Part shown: positions 8,783 through 17,345 of the stretch, piece by piece
Layout: each line of letters opens with the position of its first letter
How positions within the stretch are numbered: the first letter of the stretch is position 1
DNA from: Candidatus Bariatricus faecipullorum
GTDB taxonomy: Bacteria > Bacillota > Clostridia > Lachnospirales > Lachnospiraceae
Reading direction: 5' to 3'
Length of the DNA: 64,000 nucleotides
Assembly (NCBI GenBank): GCA_019118525.1
Contig: DWYV01000023.1
Span: 1 to 64,000 of the forward strand
The notes under the pieces: generated by a model
Seen by the model: the letters and a program-made list of their open reading frames with translations, nothing else
Database searches by the model: none
Told to the model about the DNA's origin: nothing
Made by a program: the position numbers and the translations under genes

Positions 8783-10176
8783 GCAGTGTGACGGAAGAAA
8801 ATAGGGAAGAAAAGAATCCGCTGGGGACAGAAAAGGAAGGAAAGCTGCTGGTGAATTTTGCCATTCCCTGCATTATTTCCATGCTGGTATCGGCCCTTTA
8901 TAATATTGTAGACCAGATATTTATCGGCCAGGGCGTGGGAATGCTGGGAAACGCGGCCACCAATATTGCCTTTCCCCTTTCTACCACCTGCACGGCCATC
9001 GCCCTGCTTCTGGGAATCGGGGGAGCGTCCAATTTTTCCCTGAAACTGGGAGCCGGTGAGAAGGAAGAGGCGGCAAAGTACTCGGGGAACGCCCTGGTGC
9101 TGATGGGCATTTTCGGAGTCGCCCTGTTTGCGGTGGTTATGATCTTTCTGACGCCCATGCTGCGGTTCTTCGGCGCTACGGAAGAAGTACTGCCCTATGC
9201 GGAGACCTATACCCGGATTACGGCCATCGGCTTTCCGTTCCTGATTGCCAACACGGCCATCAGCAAGCAGATTCTGGCAGACGGAAGTCCCCGGTATTCT
9301 ATGATGTCCATGCTGACCGGGGCCATTATCAATACGATTCTGGATCCGATACTGATTTTTGTGTTTGACATGGGAATGGCCGGGGCGGCCCTGGCCACGA
9401 TTTTCGGACAGATTGTATCGTTTGGTATCAGCCTGCGGTATGTATTCCGTTTTAAGAGCGTGCGCTTGACCCGGGAAAGTTTCCGTCTGGACGGGGCCCA
9501 TGTGCGGCAGATTTTCGCGCTGGGAGCCAGTTCCTGCTTTAACCAGATTGCCATTACGGTGGTGCAGATTGTCCTGAACAATACGCTGTCCTATTATGGG
9601 GCGCAGTCCGTGTACGGCTCCGAGATTCCGCTGGCCTGCGCAGGCATTATTACGAAAGTAAATCAGGTTTTTATGGCGGTTATCATCGGTATTTCCCAGG
9701 GCAACCAGCCGATTGTCGGGTTTAATTACGGGGCCCGGAAATACGGGCGGGTGCGTAGGACTTATCTGCTGGCGGTCAGTGCGGCAACGGTTCTTTCGTT
9801 TGTGGCGTTTCTCTGTTTTCAGATTTTCCCGAGACAGATTATCGCGGTGTTTGGTGCGGGAAGTGAACAGTACTTTGAATTTTCCGAACGGTATTTCCGG
9901 ATTTATATGTTTTTGACGGTTATAAACGGGATTCAGCCGGTGACGTCCAACTTTTTTACTTCTATTGGAAAACCACGGCTTGGTATTTTTATGTCCCTGA
10001 CCAGACAGCTTCTGTTTCTGCTTCCGCTGATACTGATTTTTCCGCTGTTTCTGGGAATCGACGGCGTGATGTATGCCGGGCCCATTGCAGACGGGGCGGC
10101 GGCGCTGGTCTGCGGATACTTTATGGTGCGTGAGGTCCGGGAACTGACGAGAAAGGAAAACTTAATAAAGATTTAA
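8779..10176 (+). CDS. MATE-family efflux transporter
   Basis: The 465-residue multi-pass membrane protein has twelve predicted helices in two homologous halves and motifs of the MatE family, such as LVNFAIPCIISMLVSALYNI, DQIFIGQGVG and ISQGNQPIVGFNYGA. MATE proteins export cationic drugs or metabolites using Na+ or H+ gradients. The start at ATG 8779 is preceded by AAAGGAG and overlaps the GNAT stop; an ATG at 8722 lies well inside the GNAT gene and lacks a comparable site. Confidence 0.92.
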   Translation: MSSVTEENREEKNPLGTEKEGKLLVNFAIPCIISMLVSALYNIVDQIFIGQGVGMLGNAATNIAFPLSTTCTAIALLLGIGGASNFSLKLGAGEKEEAAKYSGNALVLMGIFGVALFAVVMIFLTPMLRFFGATEEVLPYAETYTRITAIGFPFLIANTAISKQILADGSPRYSMMSMLTGAIINTILDPILIFVFDMGMAGAALATIFGQIVSFGISLRYVFRFKSVRLTRESFRLDGAHVRQIFALGASSCFNQIAITVVQIVLNNTLSYYGAQSVYGSEIPLACAGIITKVNQVFMAVIIGISQGNQPIVGFNYGARKYGRVRRTYLLAVSAATVLSFVAFLCFQIFPRQIIAVFGAGSEQYFEFSERYFRIYMFLTVINGIQPVTSNFFTSIGKPRLGIFMSLTRQLLFLLPLILIFPLFLGIDGVMYAGPIADGAAALVCGYFMVREVRELTRKENLIKI

Positions 10177-10209
10177 AAATCCTTTATAGAATTCTCACAA
10201 ATGCTGTCG

Positions 10210-10215
10210 TATAAT
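10210..10215 (+). promoter_or_regulatory. Probable -10 element of the P-type ATPase gene
   Basis: A perfect TATAAT lies 30 nt before the start codon in the 68-nt gap after the MATE gene. No good -35 is seen at 17 nt (TAGAAT at best), so the promoter may be weak or activated. Confidence 0.45.
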
Positions 10216-10244
10216 GAGGAAAGACATAAAGGGAGCGATAAATA

Positions 10245-12674
10245 ATGAAAAAACAGTCAAAAAAAGTGAAACGCCAGGCGGAAGTGCGGCAGGAGCCGGA
10301 TAAAAGGATTCCGACGACCAGGTATGAGCCGGATTCGCAGACAGGGCTGACTTCCCAGCAGGTGCAGGAACACCGTCTGCACGGCTGGGCGAATACGGCG
10401 GTGGAGCCGCCTTCCAAGACGGTAAAAGAGATTGTTCATGAAAATGTTTTTACCTATTTCAACCTGATATTTGTTATTCTTGGAATTCTGCTCTGTCTGG
10501 TGGGATCTTTTCGGAATCTGACTTTTCTTCCGGTTGTTATTATCAATACACTGATTGGTATTGTACAGGAAGTCCGTGCCAAAAATGTGCTGGACAAGAT
10601 GAGTATGCTGAATGCGCCCCGGGCAAGGGTAGTACGGGACGGGAAAATCTGGCTGGTGGACTCGGAAAGTCTGGTGCTGGATGATATTGTCATTTTCGGG
10701 GCCGGGAACCAGATTTGCGCCGACGCGGTGGTGGCTGCCGGGGAGGTGCAGGTGAATGAGTCTCTGCTTACCGGAGAAGCCGATGAGATTACGAAAAAGA
10801 AAGGCGACCGGCTGATGTCCGGCAGTTTTGTGGTTTCCGGACAGTGCCATGCCCGGCTGGACGCCGTGGGGGCGGATTCCTATATTTCCCGCCTGACGGT
10901 AGAGGCCAAGGCCATGGGAGAAGGGGAGCAGTCGGAGATGATTCGTTCCCTGGACAAACTGGTCAAATGGGTTGGTATCATCATTATTCCGGTGGGAATT
11001 ATTCTGTTTTCCCAGAGCTTTTTCTTTAACCACGAGACGTTCCGGGACAGCATTACAGCCATGGTAGCAGCGGTAATCGGCATGATACCCGAGGGCTTGT
11101 ATCTGCTGGCCAGTGTAGCCCTGGCGGTAAGCGCCATGCGTCTGGCCTCCCAGAAAGTACTGCTCCATAATATGAAGAGTATTGAGACGCTGGCCAGGGT
11201 CAACGTTCTCTGCGTGGACAAGACCGGAACCATTACGGAAAATACTATGACCGTGCATAAGGCGGTGGCTACGAAGGCCTATAAGAAGGCGAAGGAAGAA
11301 GAAAACTATCCGCCTCTCGGGGAGATGCTGGGGGATTTCGCGGCAGCCATGAGTGACGATAATATCACCATGGAGGCCATGAAGGCGTATTTCAAAAAGA
11401 CGACGGGAAAGAAACCCAAAAGCATTACTTCCTTTTCCTCCGCCGTAAAATACAGCAGTGTGACCTATGAAGACGGGGTGTTTGTGCTGGGGGCGCCGGA
11501 GATGGTGCTGCGGGAGGATTATCCCCGTTATGAAAAGCGCATTGAAGATTATGCCCACAGGGGTTACCGGGTGCTGGTATTCGCAAAATACCACGGCACG
11601 GTGGATGGGAAACCTCTGACCGGAAAGGTGACGGCCCTTGGCTTTGTTCTTCTGTCGAACCCGGTCCGGAAGCGGGCAAAAGAAACGTTCCGGTATTTTG
11701 CCGAGCAGGATGTAAAGATTAAGGTTATCTCCGGGGACAATCCGGCGACGGTTTCCGAGGTGGCGAAGCAGGCCGGGATTGAGGGGGCCGGGGAGTTTGT
11801 GGATGCGTCCACACTAAAGACAGAAAAAGACGTGGAGGAGGCCGTTCAGAAATACACCGTATTTGGCCGGGTGACGCCGGACCAGAAGCGGCAGTTTGTC
11901 CAGGCCCTGAAGGCAGCCGGAAATACGGTGGCCATGACCGGGGACGGTGTCAACGACGTGCTGGCCTTAAAGGATGCAGACTGCAGTATTGCCATGGCCT
12001 CGGGCAGCGATGCGGCGGCCCAGGCGGCCCAGGTAGTACTGCTGGAATCGGATTTCTCCTGCATGCCTTCCGTCGTGCTGGAAGGTCGGAGAGTGGTAAA
12101 CAATATACAGCGCTCTGCCAGCCTGTTCCTGGTGAAAAATATTTTTTCCCTGCTGCTGTCCCTGTTCTCGGCGCTGTTTATGATAACCTATCCACTGGAG
12201 CCCTCCCAGGTGTCTCTGATTAGTATGTTTACCATCGGAATTCCCGGATTTTTCCTGGCTCTGGAGCCGAACAAGAACCGGATTGAGGGACATTTCATCC
12301 CCAATGTATTACTAAAGGCCATCCCGGGCGGACTGACTGATGTAATAGCCGTCGGAGCCCTGGTCATTTACGGTCAGACCTTTGGAGTCTCCTCCGCCGA
12401 CATTTCCACGGCGGCAACCATTCTGCTGGCAATCGTGGGATTCATGGTAATGGTAAAAATCAGCCAGCCCATGAACGCACTCCGGGTGGCAGTGCTGATA
12501 GGATGTTTCGTCGGACTTCTGTTCAGCAGTACCTATCTGAATCACCTGTTTGCCATCAGCGATATGTCCACCGAATGTATCATGCTGTTCGTGGTATTCG
12601 CCATTGCCGCGGAACCCGCGTTCCGCTATATCACCTTCCTGATAGAAAAAATACGGGATGTATTTCGAAAATAA
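10245..12674 (+). CDS. Cation-transporting P-type ATPase (CtpE-like)
   Basis: This 809-residue membrane ATPase pumps cations using an aspartyl-phosphate intermediate. The phosphorylated residue is Asp325 in DKTGTITEN; the actuator loop LTGEAD is at 175-180, the membrane motif IPEGL at 281-285, and the hinge TGDGVNDVLALKDADCS lies near 565. The layout fits mycobacterial CtpE and related calcium-type exporters better than P1B heavy-metal pumps, because no CPC motif or metal-binding head is present. Calcium export or uptake is plausible but unproven. A REP-like palindrome begins 3 nt after the stop codon. Confidence 0.88.
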   Translation: MKKQSKKVKRQAEVRQEPDKRIPTTRYEPDSQTGLTSQQVQEHRLHGWANTAVEPPSKTVKEIVHENVFTYFNLIFVILGILLCLVGSFRNLTFLPVVIINTLIGIVQEVRAKNVLDKMSMLNAPRARVVRDGKIWLVDSESLVLDDIVIFGAGNQICADAVVAAGEVQVNESLLTGEADEITKKKGDRLMSGSFVVSGQCHARLDAVGADSYISRLTVEAKAMGEGEQSEMIRSLDKLVKWVGIIIIPVGIILFSQSFFFNHETFRDSITAMVAAVIGMIPEGLYLLASVALAVSAMRLASQKVLLHNMKSIETLARVNVLCVDKTGTITENTMTVHKAVATKAYKKAKEEENYPPLGEMLGDFAAAMSDDNITMEAMKAYFKKTTGKKPKSITSFSSAVKYSSVTYEDGVFVLGAPEMVLREDYPRYEKRIEDYAHRGYRVLVFAKYHGTVDGKPLTGKVTALGFVLLSNPVRKRAKETFRYFAEQDVKIKVISGDNPATVSEVAKQAGIEGAGEFVDASTLKTEKDVEEAVQKYTVFGRVTPDQKRQFVQALKAAGNTVAMTGDGVNDVLALKDADCSIAMASGSDAAAQAAQVVLLESDFSCMPSVVLEGRRVVNNIQRSASLFLVKNIFSLLLSLFSALFMITYPLEPSQVSLISMFTIGIPGFFLALEPNKNRIEGHFIPNVLLKAIPGGLTDVIAVGALVIYGQTFGVSSADISTAATILLAIVGFMVMVKISQPMNALRVAVLIGCFVGLLFSSTYLNHLFAISDMSTECIMLFVVFAIAAEPAFRYITFLIEKIRDVFRK

Positions 12675-12676
12675 TT

Positions 12677-12738
12677 CTACGGGGACGGGTACCGGCCAGC
12701 CGGTACCCGTCCCCGTAGTCAATTCAGAGACAATTCAG
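12677..12738. repeat. REP-like palindromic element, copy B
   Basis: A perfect 20-bp stem with only two central bases: left arm CTACGGGGACGGGTACCGGC at 12677-12696, right arm at 12699-12718. The AT-rich tail follows to the right (two AATTC units, 12719-12738; on the minus strand CTGAATTGTCTCTGAATTG). It fills the gap between the convergent ATPase and treR genes, starts 3 nt after the ATPase stop, and its tail contains the TGA stop of treR. In this copy the six bases between tail and stem are the reverse complement of those in copies C-F. Confidence 0.9.
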
Positions 12739-13463
12739 ATTTTTCTTGTGGCGTTATCCTGGAATCGGAAGTAATCCGGACGGTGCCGGGACTGGGTATA
12801 TTCGAACATGACGCCGCCGCTGTTATAGGTCTGGCTGGTGACGACGGCCAGGCAGTTATAATCATCCAGATTCAGTTCCAGATATTTTTCATCGATTTCG
12901 GTTACTTTTTCTACGGTCATAATCCGTTTGCTGTTGACGATAGTCATATGAAGGGTCTGCTCTAAATATTCATAAACAGAGTCTTCGGCGATTTCCCGGG
13001 TCAGGCCGGGCATAATGTCATAACGGAAATAGTTGTGGTTGATAATAAGGGCTTTGCCGTCCAGATAGTGGATCCGCTGGATATAGAAAAGCTGGGTGCC
13101 CATGGGAAAACCGGTCCGGGCGGAGATTTTTTTGTCAGCAGTCAGAACGGTAAAGAGGATGACGCGGGTCCGGCCGTCCTGATGATTTCGAAGAGCGGAT
13201 TCCTTAAAGGATTCGATACCTCCCATGGTGAAGGAGGACTGGGGCACGGGCTGAAAAATATTGCGGACGCCCTTCCCCTGGACGGACTGTACATACCCGT
13301 CGGAAACCAGCCGGGAAATGGCCCGTCGCACCGTATTGCGGGAGCAGTCATAGGTTTGCACCAGTACATGTTCAGAAGGAAGAAGGGCCTGGTACTCATA
13401 ATCTCCGGTTTCAATTTTTGTTTTTAAATCACGGTAAATAGTATCATATTTTGTTTTGGGCAT
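12735..13463 (-). CDS. treR: Trehalose operon repressor TreR (GntR/UTRA family)
   Basis: The 242-residue protein has an N-terminal winged helix (LLPSEHVLVQTYDCSRNTVRRA is the recognition region, then DGYVQSVQGKGV) and a C-terminal UTRA ligand domain (about 95-235). It is close in layout to Bacillus TreR, whose inducer is trehalose 6-phosphate. Assignment is supported by its DNA sites: TGTTTAAACA palindromes occur in its own promoter and twice in the treP promoter 8.6 kb away. It therefore probably represses both itself and treP-treC. Its TGA stop falls inside the tail of REP-like copy B. Confidence 0.9.
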   Translation of the reverse strand: MPKTKYDTIYRDLKTKIETGDYEYQALLPSEHVLVQTYDCSRNTVRRAISRLVSDGYVQSVQGKGVRNIFQPVPQSSFTMGGIESFKESALRNHQDGRTRVILFTVLTADKKISARTGFPMGTQLFYIQRIHYLDGKALIINHNYFRYDIMPGLTREIAEDSVYEYLEQTLHMTIVNSKRIMTVEKVTEIDEKYLELNLDDYNCLAVVTSQTYNSGGVMFEYTQSRHRPDYFRFQDNATRKI

Positions 13464-13477
13464 ACCGAATTCTCCTG

Positions 13478-13527
13478 ACTTGTTTAAACATCTACTTCTA
13501 TTATAGAAAATCCAGGAAAAAAGTCAA
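13478..13527 (-). promoter_or_regulatory. treR promoter with TreR operator
   Basis: On the minus strand TTGACT (13522-13527) is separated by 16 nt from TATAAT (13500-13505). Directly downstream, about 13478-13493, is the operator with core TGTTTAAACA (13481-13490), placed to block the start of transcription. The same operator is found in the treP promoter, so negative autoregulation is likely. Confidence 0.85.
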
Positions 13528-13598
13528 GTTTTCATGATTGACATGAATTTAACGATTTATACAAAAAAATAAGAAAAACAAAATAGAAATTGTGCAAT

Positions 13599-13655
13599 GT
13601 TTCCAGTTTAACTGGAAACCGGTTGTGTGTAAAAAAAATAGCCGGGAAGTATAAT
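13599..13655 (+). promoter_or_regulatory. Palindromic activator site and -10 of the unassigned PTS operon
   Basis: A near-perfect palindrome (arms GTTTCCAGTT and AACTGGAAAC around one central base, 13599-13619) is followed by TATAAT at 13650-13655, but no good -35 is present. The palindrome centre lies about 53 nt before the expected transcription start, the usual place for an activator. The likely activator is the PRD protein encoded last in the operon, which has a DNA-binding rather than RNA-binding N-terminus. This link is inference. Confidence 0.6.
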
Positions 13656-13701
13656 GAAAAATAGAGAACATGAAAAGAACAGCCGAAAGGAGGAATGTAA
13701 C

Positions 13702-14703
13702 ATGAGTACATTGAAAGTCGGAGTAATCGGGGTAGGCCAGATGGGGACCTATCATGCCCAGATTTACCGGAAACTGCCCCAGACCGAACTGGTGGCACTG
13801 TGCGAGTACAACGATACGAGAAGGGCACAGCTGGAGGAGGAGTTCCCTGGAGTACAGACTTATAAGGATTATAAGCAGATGCTGGAAGAGGCAGATATTG
13901 AGGCAGTCAGCATCGTACTCCCGGACAACATGCACAGAGAGGCCGTGGAACTGGCTGTAAAACACAACAAGCATATCCTGCTGGAAAAACCGCTGGCAAA
14001 AGAACTGGAAGACGGAAAAGCCCTTTATGAGATTACAAAGGACTACGACAAGGTATTTACCACCGGGTTCCTGCTGAGATTCGATCCCAGATTCGCCATG
14101 ATTAAAGAAAGACTGGAAAGTGGAGAACTGGGCGACATCATTCACTGTTACGTGCGCCGGAACAGCCCGATTATCGGACCCCGCCGCTACATAGGAGCAT
14201 CGGACCTGAGCATGCATGTTATGATTCACGACATCGATTACCTGAACTGGTGGATGGACTGCCAGCCGGTAAAAGTATTTGCAAGAAACAGAAGCGTGCT
14301 TCTGAAAGAAAACCACATGAATGACGTTATCTATGCCATCGTGACATACGAAAACGGCGCAATCGCCTGCATGGAAGCCTGCTGGACCCTGCCGGAGAAT
14401 TCACCGACGATTATCGACGACAAGGTAGAACTGGTAGGAACAAAAGGCGTGGCTTATGTGGATTCCTGTGACCATGGCGTGCGGTTCGTATCCCAGAAGG
14501 GCATTGAGTATCCGGATTCCCGCCACTGGTATTATGTGAACGGCGAAGTGTGCGGAGACCTGGCAGAAGAGGTTATCGCTTTTGTAAACAACATTGCGAC
14601 CGGCACAAAATCCATCATCACACCGAAGCAGTCCTACGACGCCCTGCGTGTGGTGGACGCCATCGAACGTTCAATTAAGGAAGGAAGAGAAGTAGAGATT
14701 TAG
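13702..14703 (+). CDS. Gfo/Idh/MocA-family oxidoreductase
   Basis: This 333-residue NAD(P)-dependent dehydrogenase has the Rossmann motif GVIGVGQMG near residue 6-14, the conserved EKPLAKEL (family EKP motif, catalytic lysine) and the C-terminal alpha/beta domain with MHVMIHDIDYLNWW (HDID, active-site acid/base). Members oxidise or epimerise sugars, inositols and sugar phosphates, often through 3-keto intermediates. It is first in a PTS operon, so it may act on an imported phosphorylated sugar. ATG 13702 has a GAAAGGAGG ribosome binding site; an earlier in-frame ATG at 13654 lacks one. Confidence 0.88.
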   Translation: MSTLKVGVIGVGQMGTYHAQIYRKLPQTELVALCEYNDTRRAQLEEEFPGVQTYKDYKQMLEEADIEAVSIVLPDNMHREAVELAVKHNKHILLEKPLAKELEDGKALYEITKDYDKVFTTGFLLRFDPRFAMIKERLESGELGDIIHCYVRRNSPIIGPRRYIGASDLSMHVMIHDIDYLNWWMDCQPVKVFARNRSVLLKENHMNDVIYAIVTYENGAIACMEACWTLPENSPTIIDDKVELVGTKGVAYVDSCDHGVRFVSQKGIEYPDSRHWYYVNGEVCGDLAEEVIAFVNNIATGTKSIITPKQSYDALRVVDAIERSIKEGREVEI

Positions 14704-14716
14704 AAAGGAAAATAAT

Positions 14717-16144
14717 ATGGGAAATGAAGTATCATTACGTGTAAAGGCACAGCGTTTTGGGGGAAAACTAAGTGCCATGATTCTGCCCAATCTGGGTGCG
14801 TTTATGGGCTGGGGAATTATTACGGCAATCAACGCATTTGCACCGAACGAAATGCTGACTGCCTTCGTGTCACCGACACTGACCTACCTGCTTCCGCTGC
14901 TGATTGCCATGTCAGCCGGAAGAATGGTTTATGAAGAAAAAGGCGCAATCATCGCCGCCTTTGCCACCATGGGCGTAATCCTCGGGGCAGACATCACCAT
15001 GCTGCTTGGCGCCATGATTATGGGCCCGCTGGCAGCCTGGATTCTGAAAAAAGTTGACAAATGGATTGAGCCGCATATTCCGATTGGATTTGAGCTGCTG
15101 ATTGGAAACCTGACCGTGGCCATCATCGGCGCCCTGCTCGCCATCGTGGGCTATGTGGCCCTGGCTCCGGCCATCAGTTCCCTCTCCGGACTGTTCGCCG
15201 CAGGCGTATCCTTCCTGCAGGAGAGAGCACTGCTTCCTCTGACAGCCATCTTCATCGAGCCGGCCAAGGTACTGTTTTTGAACAATGCCATTGGTCAGGG
15301 TATTCTGACTCCGCTTGGAACCACACAGCTTGCCGAACTGGGCAAATCCGTGCTGTTCCTGCTGGAATCCAACCCGGGCCCCGGTATCGGAATCCTGCTG
15401 GCTTACTGTGTATTCGGAAAAGGAAACGCAAAAGCAAATGCTTATGGAGCTTCCATCATCCATTTCTTCGGTGGAATTCATGAGATTTACTTCCCATATA
15501 TCCTGATGAAACCGAGCCTTGTTATCGCAGCCATCGCCGGCGGTGTAACAGGTACCTTCCTGTTCACGACTCTGGACGTGGGTCTGGTAGGAGTAAGCTC
15601 CCCGGGAAGTGTTATCACCATCATGATGATGGCAGCCTCCGGAGACCGGATTAAGATTCTTATCGGTATCCTGGCAGCAGCCCTTGTTTCCTTCCTGATT
15701 GCATCTGTAATCGTAAAAGGAAGCAAGACAGACGAATCCTCTGTCAACAAGGAACTGAAAGAAGCCGCAAAACAGATGGAAGTTCTGAAGGGCAAAAAAT
15801 CCCGTATCTCTTCTGTATTTGAAGACAAGGAAGAAAAGACTCTGGATTATGCAGCCATCAGCACAATCCTCTATGTATGCGACGCAGGACTGGGTTCCAG
15901 CGCGATGGGAGCGTCCGTAATTGCCAAGAAACTGAAAAAACTGGGAATTGAAGACATCAAAGTGCCTCACGCAAGGGTGACAGATCTTCCGCAGACTGCC
16001 GATGTGATTATCACACACAGTTCGCTGAAAGACATTGTTCAGGAAAAACAGCCTGACATTGTCGTAATTGCCATCGAGGATTATCTGAATGCACCGGAGT
16101 ATGATGAACTGGTAAATCAGATTGCAGAGGCAAGAAAGAAATAG
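14717..16144 (+). CDS. PTS transporter, mannitol-type EIICB
   Basis: This 475-residue permease imports and phosphorylates a sugar or polyol. About residues 1-340 form the mannitol/fructose-type EIIC membrane domain, with MILPNLGAFMGWGIITA at the start, the conserved GGIHEIYFPYILMKP, and GxxSPGS. The C-terminal EIIB domain (about 380-475) carries the phosphorylated cysteine in YVCDAGLGSSAMGAS. It strongly resembles MtlA, but no mannitol-1-phosphate dehydrogenase lies in this operon, so the substrate may differ. The EIIA partner is encoded two genes downstream. Confidence 0.9.
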   Translation: MGNEVSLRVKAQRFGGKLSAMILPNLGAFMGWGIITAINAFAPNEMLTAFVSPTLTYLLPLLIAMSAGRMVYEEKGAIIAAFATMGVILGADITMLLGAMIMGPLAAWILKKVDKWIEPHIPIGFELLIGNLTVAIIGALLAIVGYVALAPAISSLSGLFAAGVSFLQERALLPLTAIFIEPAKVLFLNNAIGQGILTPLGTTQLAELGKSVLFLLESNPGPGIGILLAYCVFGKGNAKANAYGASIIHFFGGIHEIYFPYILMKPSLVIAAIAGGVTGTFLFTTLDVGLVGVSSPGSVITIMMMAASGDRIKILIGILAAALVSFLIASVIVKGSKTDESSVNKELKEAAKQMEVLKGKKSRISSVFEDKEEKTLDYAAISTILYVCDAGLGSSAMGASVIAKKLKKLGIEDIKVPHARVTDLPQTADVIITHSSLKDIVQEKQPDIVVIAIEDYLNAPEYDELVNQIAEARKK

Positions 16145-16197
16145 AACGAGAGAATTTGGAAAATCCTGAGAAGCCCAAGGTGCATAAAGGAGGACGT

Positions 16198-16896
16198 ATG
16201 CTGAAAGCACTGATTTTTGATTTTGACGGCGTGATTGTGGACACGGAAACCCAGTGGTACGAAATCTACCGGGACTGGCTGAAAGAAGAGTACGACTATG
16301 ACCTGGACATCCGGGATTATCTGGTCTGTGTGGGTTCCAACAGCCAGAGACTGTTTGCGTTTCTGTGGGAGGCCATTGGGCCGGAAGTGGACGGGGAAGC
16401 CTTCGAACGTTCGGCCACCGAAGAATTTATCCGCAGAAGCAGTGTCCTGCCGCCCATGGAAGGTGTGACAGAGCTGATAAAAGAGGCGAAAAGAAGGGGA
16501 ATGAAGCTGGCGATTGCCACTTCTGCCACCCGGAAAAAACCGGAAGCGCACCTGAAACGCCTGGGACTTCTGGAATACTTTGACGCATTTTCCACAGCGG
16601 AGCTGTGTAAAAACATTAAGCCGGCGCCGGACATCTTCCTGAAAGCGGCAGAACTTCTGGGGGTGACGCCGGCAGAGTGTCTGGCAGTGGAAGACTCGGG
16701 AAACGGTCTCACCAGTGCAAACCGGGCGGGAATGCGCTGCCTTCTGGTTCCCAATCAGATTACCCGCCACTGCGAATTTGAACCCTGCTACAAACGGGTG
16801 GAGTCTCTGGCGGACGTGAATCTGGACGAGATTGAGAAGGATTTCGGCCAGCCGCAGGAGAACGCCGCCGCACAGGAAAGGGGAACGGAATTATGA
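16198..16896 (+). CDS. HAD phosphatase/phosphomutase-like protein
   Basis: The 232-residue protein has the HAD nucleophile motif DFDGVIVDTE, the Ser/Thr motif IATSATRKK, and the metal site VEDSGNGLTSA, as in beta-phosphoglucomutase and sugar-phosphate phosphatases. Between EIICB and EIIA it probably works on the phosphorylated product of the transporter. ATG 16198 is set 4 nt after AAAGGAGG, and upstream in-frame codons lack a site. It shares ATGA with the EIIA gene. Confidence 0.87.
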   Translation: MLKALIFDFDGVIVDTETQWYEIYRDWLKEEYDYDLDIRDYLVCVGSNSQRLFAFLWEAIGPEVDGEAFERSATEEFIRRSSVLPPMEGVTELIKEAKRRGMKLAIATSATRKKPEAHLKRLGLLEYFDAFSTAELCKNIKPAPDIFLKAAELLGVTPAECLAVEDSGNGLTSANRAGMRCLLVPNQITRHCEFEPCYKRVESLADVNLDEIEKDFGQPQENAAAQERGTEL

Positions 16897-17342
16897 TTGA
16901 AACCATTACACTGGACGATATTGATATTGGCGTAAAGGCAGAAGACTGGGAAGACGCCATCCGGAAATCTTCCGAATATCTTCTGAACACAGGAAAGATT
17001 ACCGAAGGATATGTGGACGCCATGATAGAAGCCATCCACAGGGTCGGACCCTACATTGTGCTGAGCCACCATGTGGCCCTGGCCCATGCCCGCCCGGAGT
17101 GCGGGGTAAAGGAGCTGGCGGTACATTTTACCACACTGAACCCGCCGGTGCCCTTCGGAAGCGAACAGTTTGACCCGGTAAGCCTGCTCATAACCCTGGC
17201 CGCTGTGGACGCGGACAGCCATCTGGACCTGATGAGCGAGCTGGCCGGAATCCTGATGGAGACAGAAAACATCGACGAGCTTTCCGACTGCCAGACAAAA
17301 GAACAGTTCCTGGAGACCCTGCAGCGGATGGCGGAGGAATAG
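16893..17342 (+). CDS. PTS EIIA component (mannitol/fructose type)
   Basis: This 149-residue protein is a PTS EIIA type 2 domain that passes phosphate from HPr to EIIB. The phosphorylated histidine is in VALAHARPECG (family motif PHAR or similar); note Ala-His instead of the common Pro-His. It is encoded separately from EIICB, as in some mannitol and ascorbate systems. ATGA overlap with the HAD gene upstream and a 3-nt gap to the ROK gene suggest one transcript. Confidence 0.88.
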   Translation: MIETITLDDIDIGVKAEDWEDAIRKSSEYLLNTGKITEGYVDAMIEAIHRVGPYIVLSHHVALAHARPECGVKELAVHFTTLNPPVPFGSEQFDPVSLLITLAAVDADSHLDLMSELAGILMETENIDELSDCQTKEQFLETLQRMAEE

Positions 17343-17345
17343 ACG

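Noticed and set aside
13538-13563. TTGACA...TATACA as a sigma-A promoter for the PTS operon
   Set aside because: The spacer is only 14 nt. The TATAAT at 13650 next to the palindrome is a better candidate.
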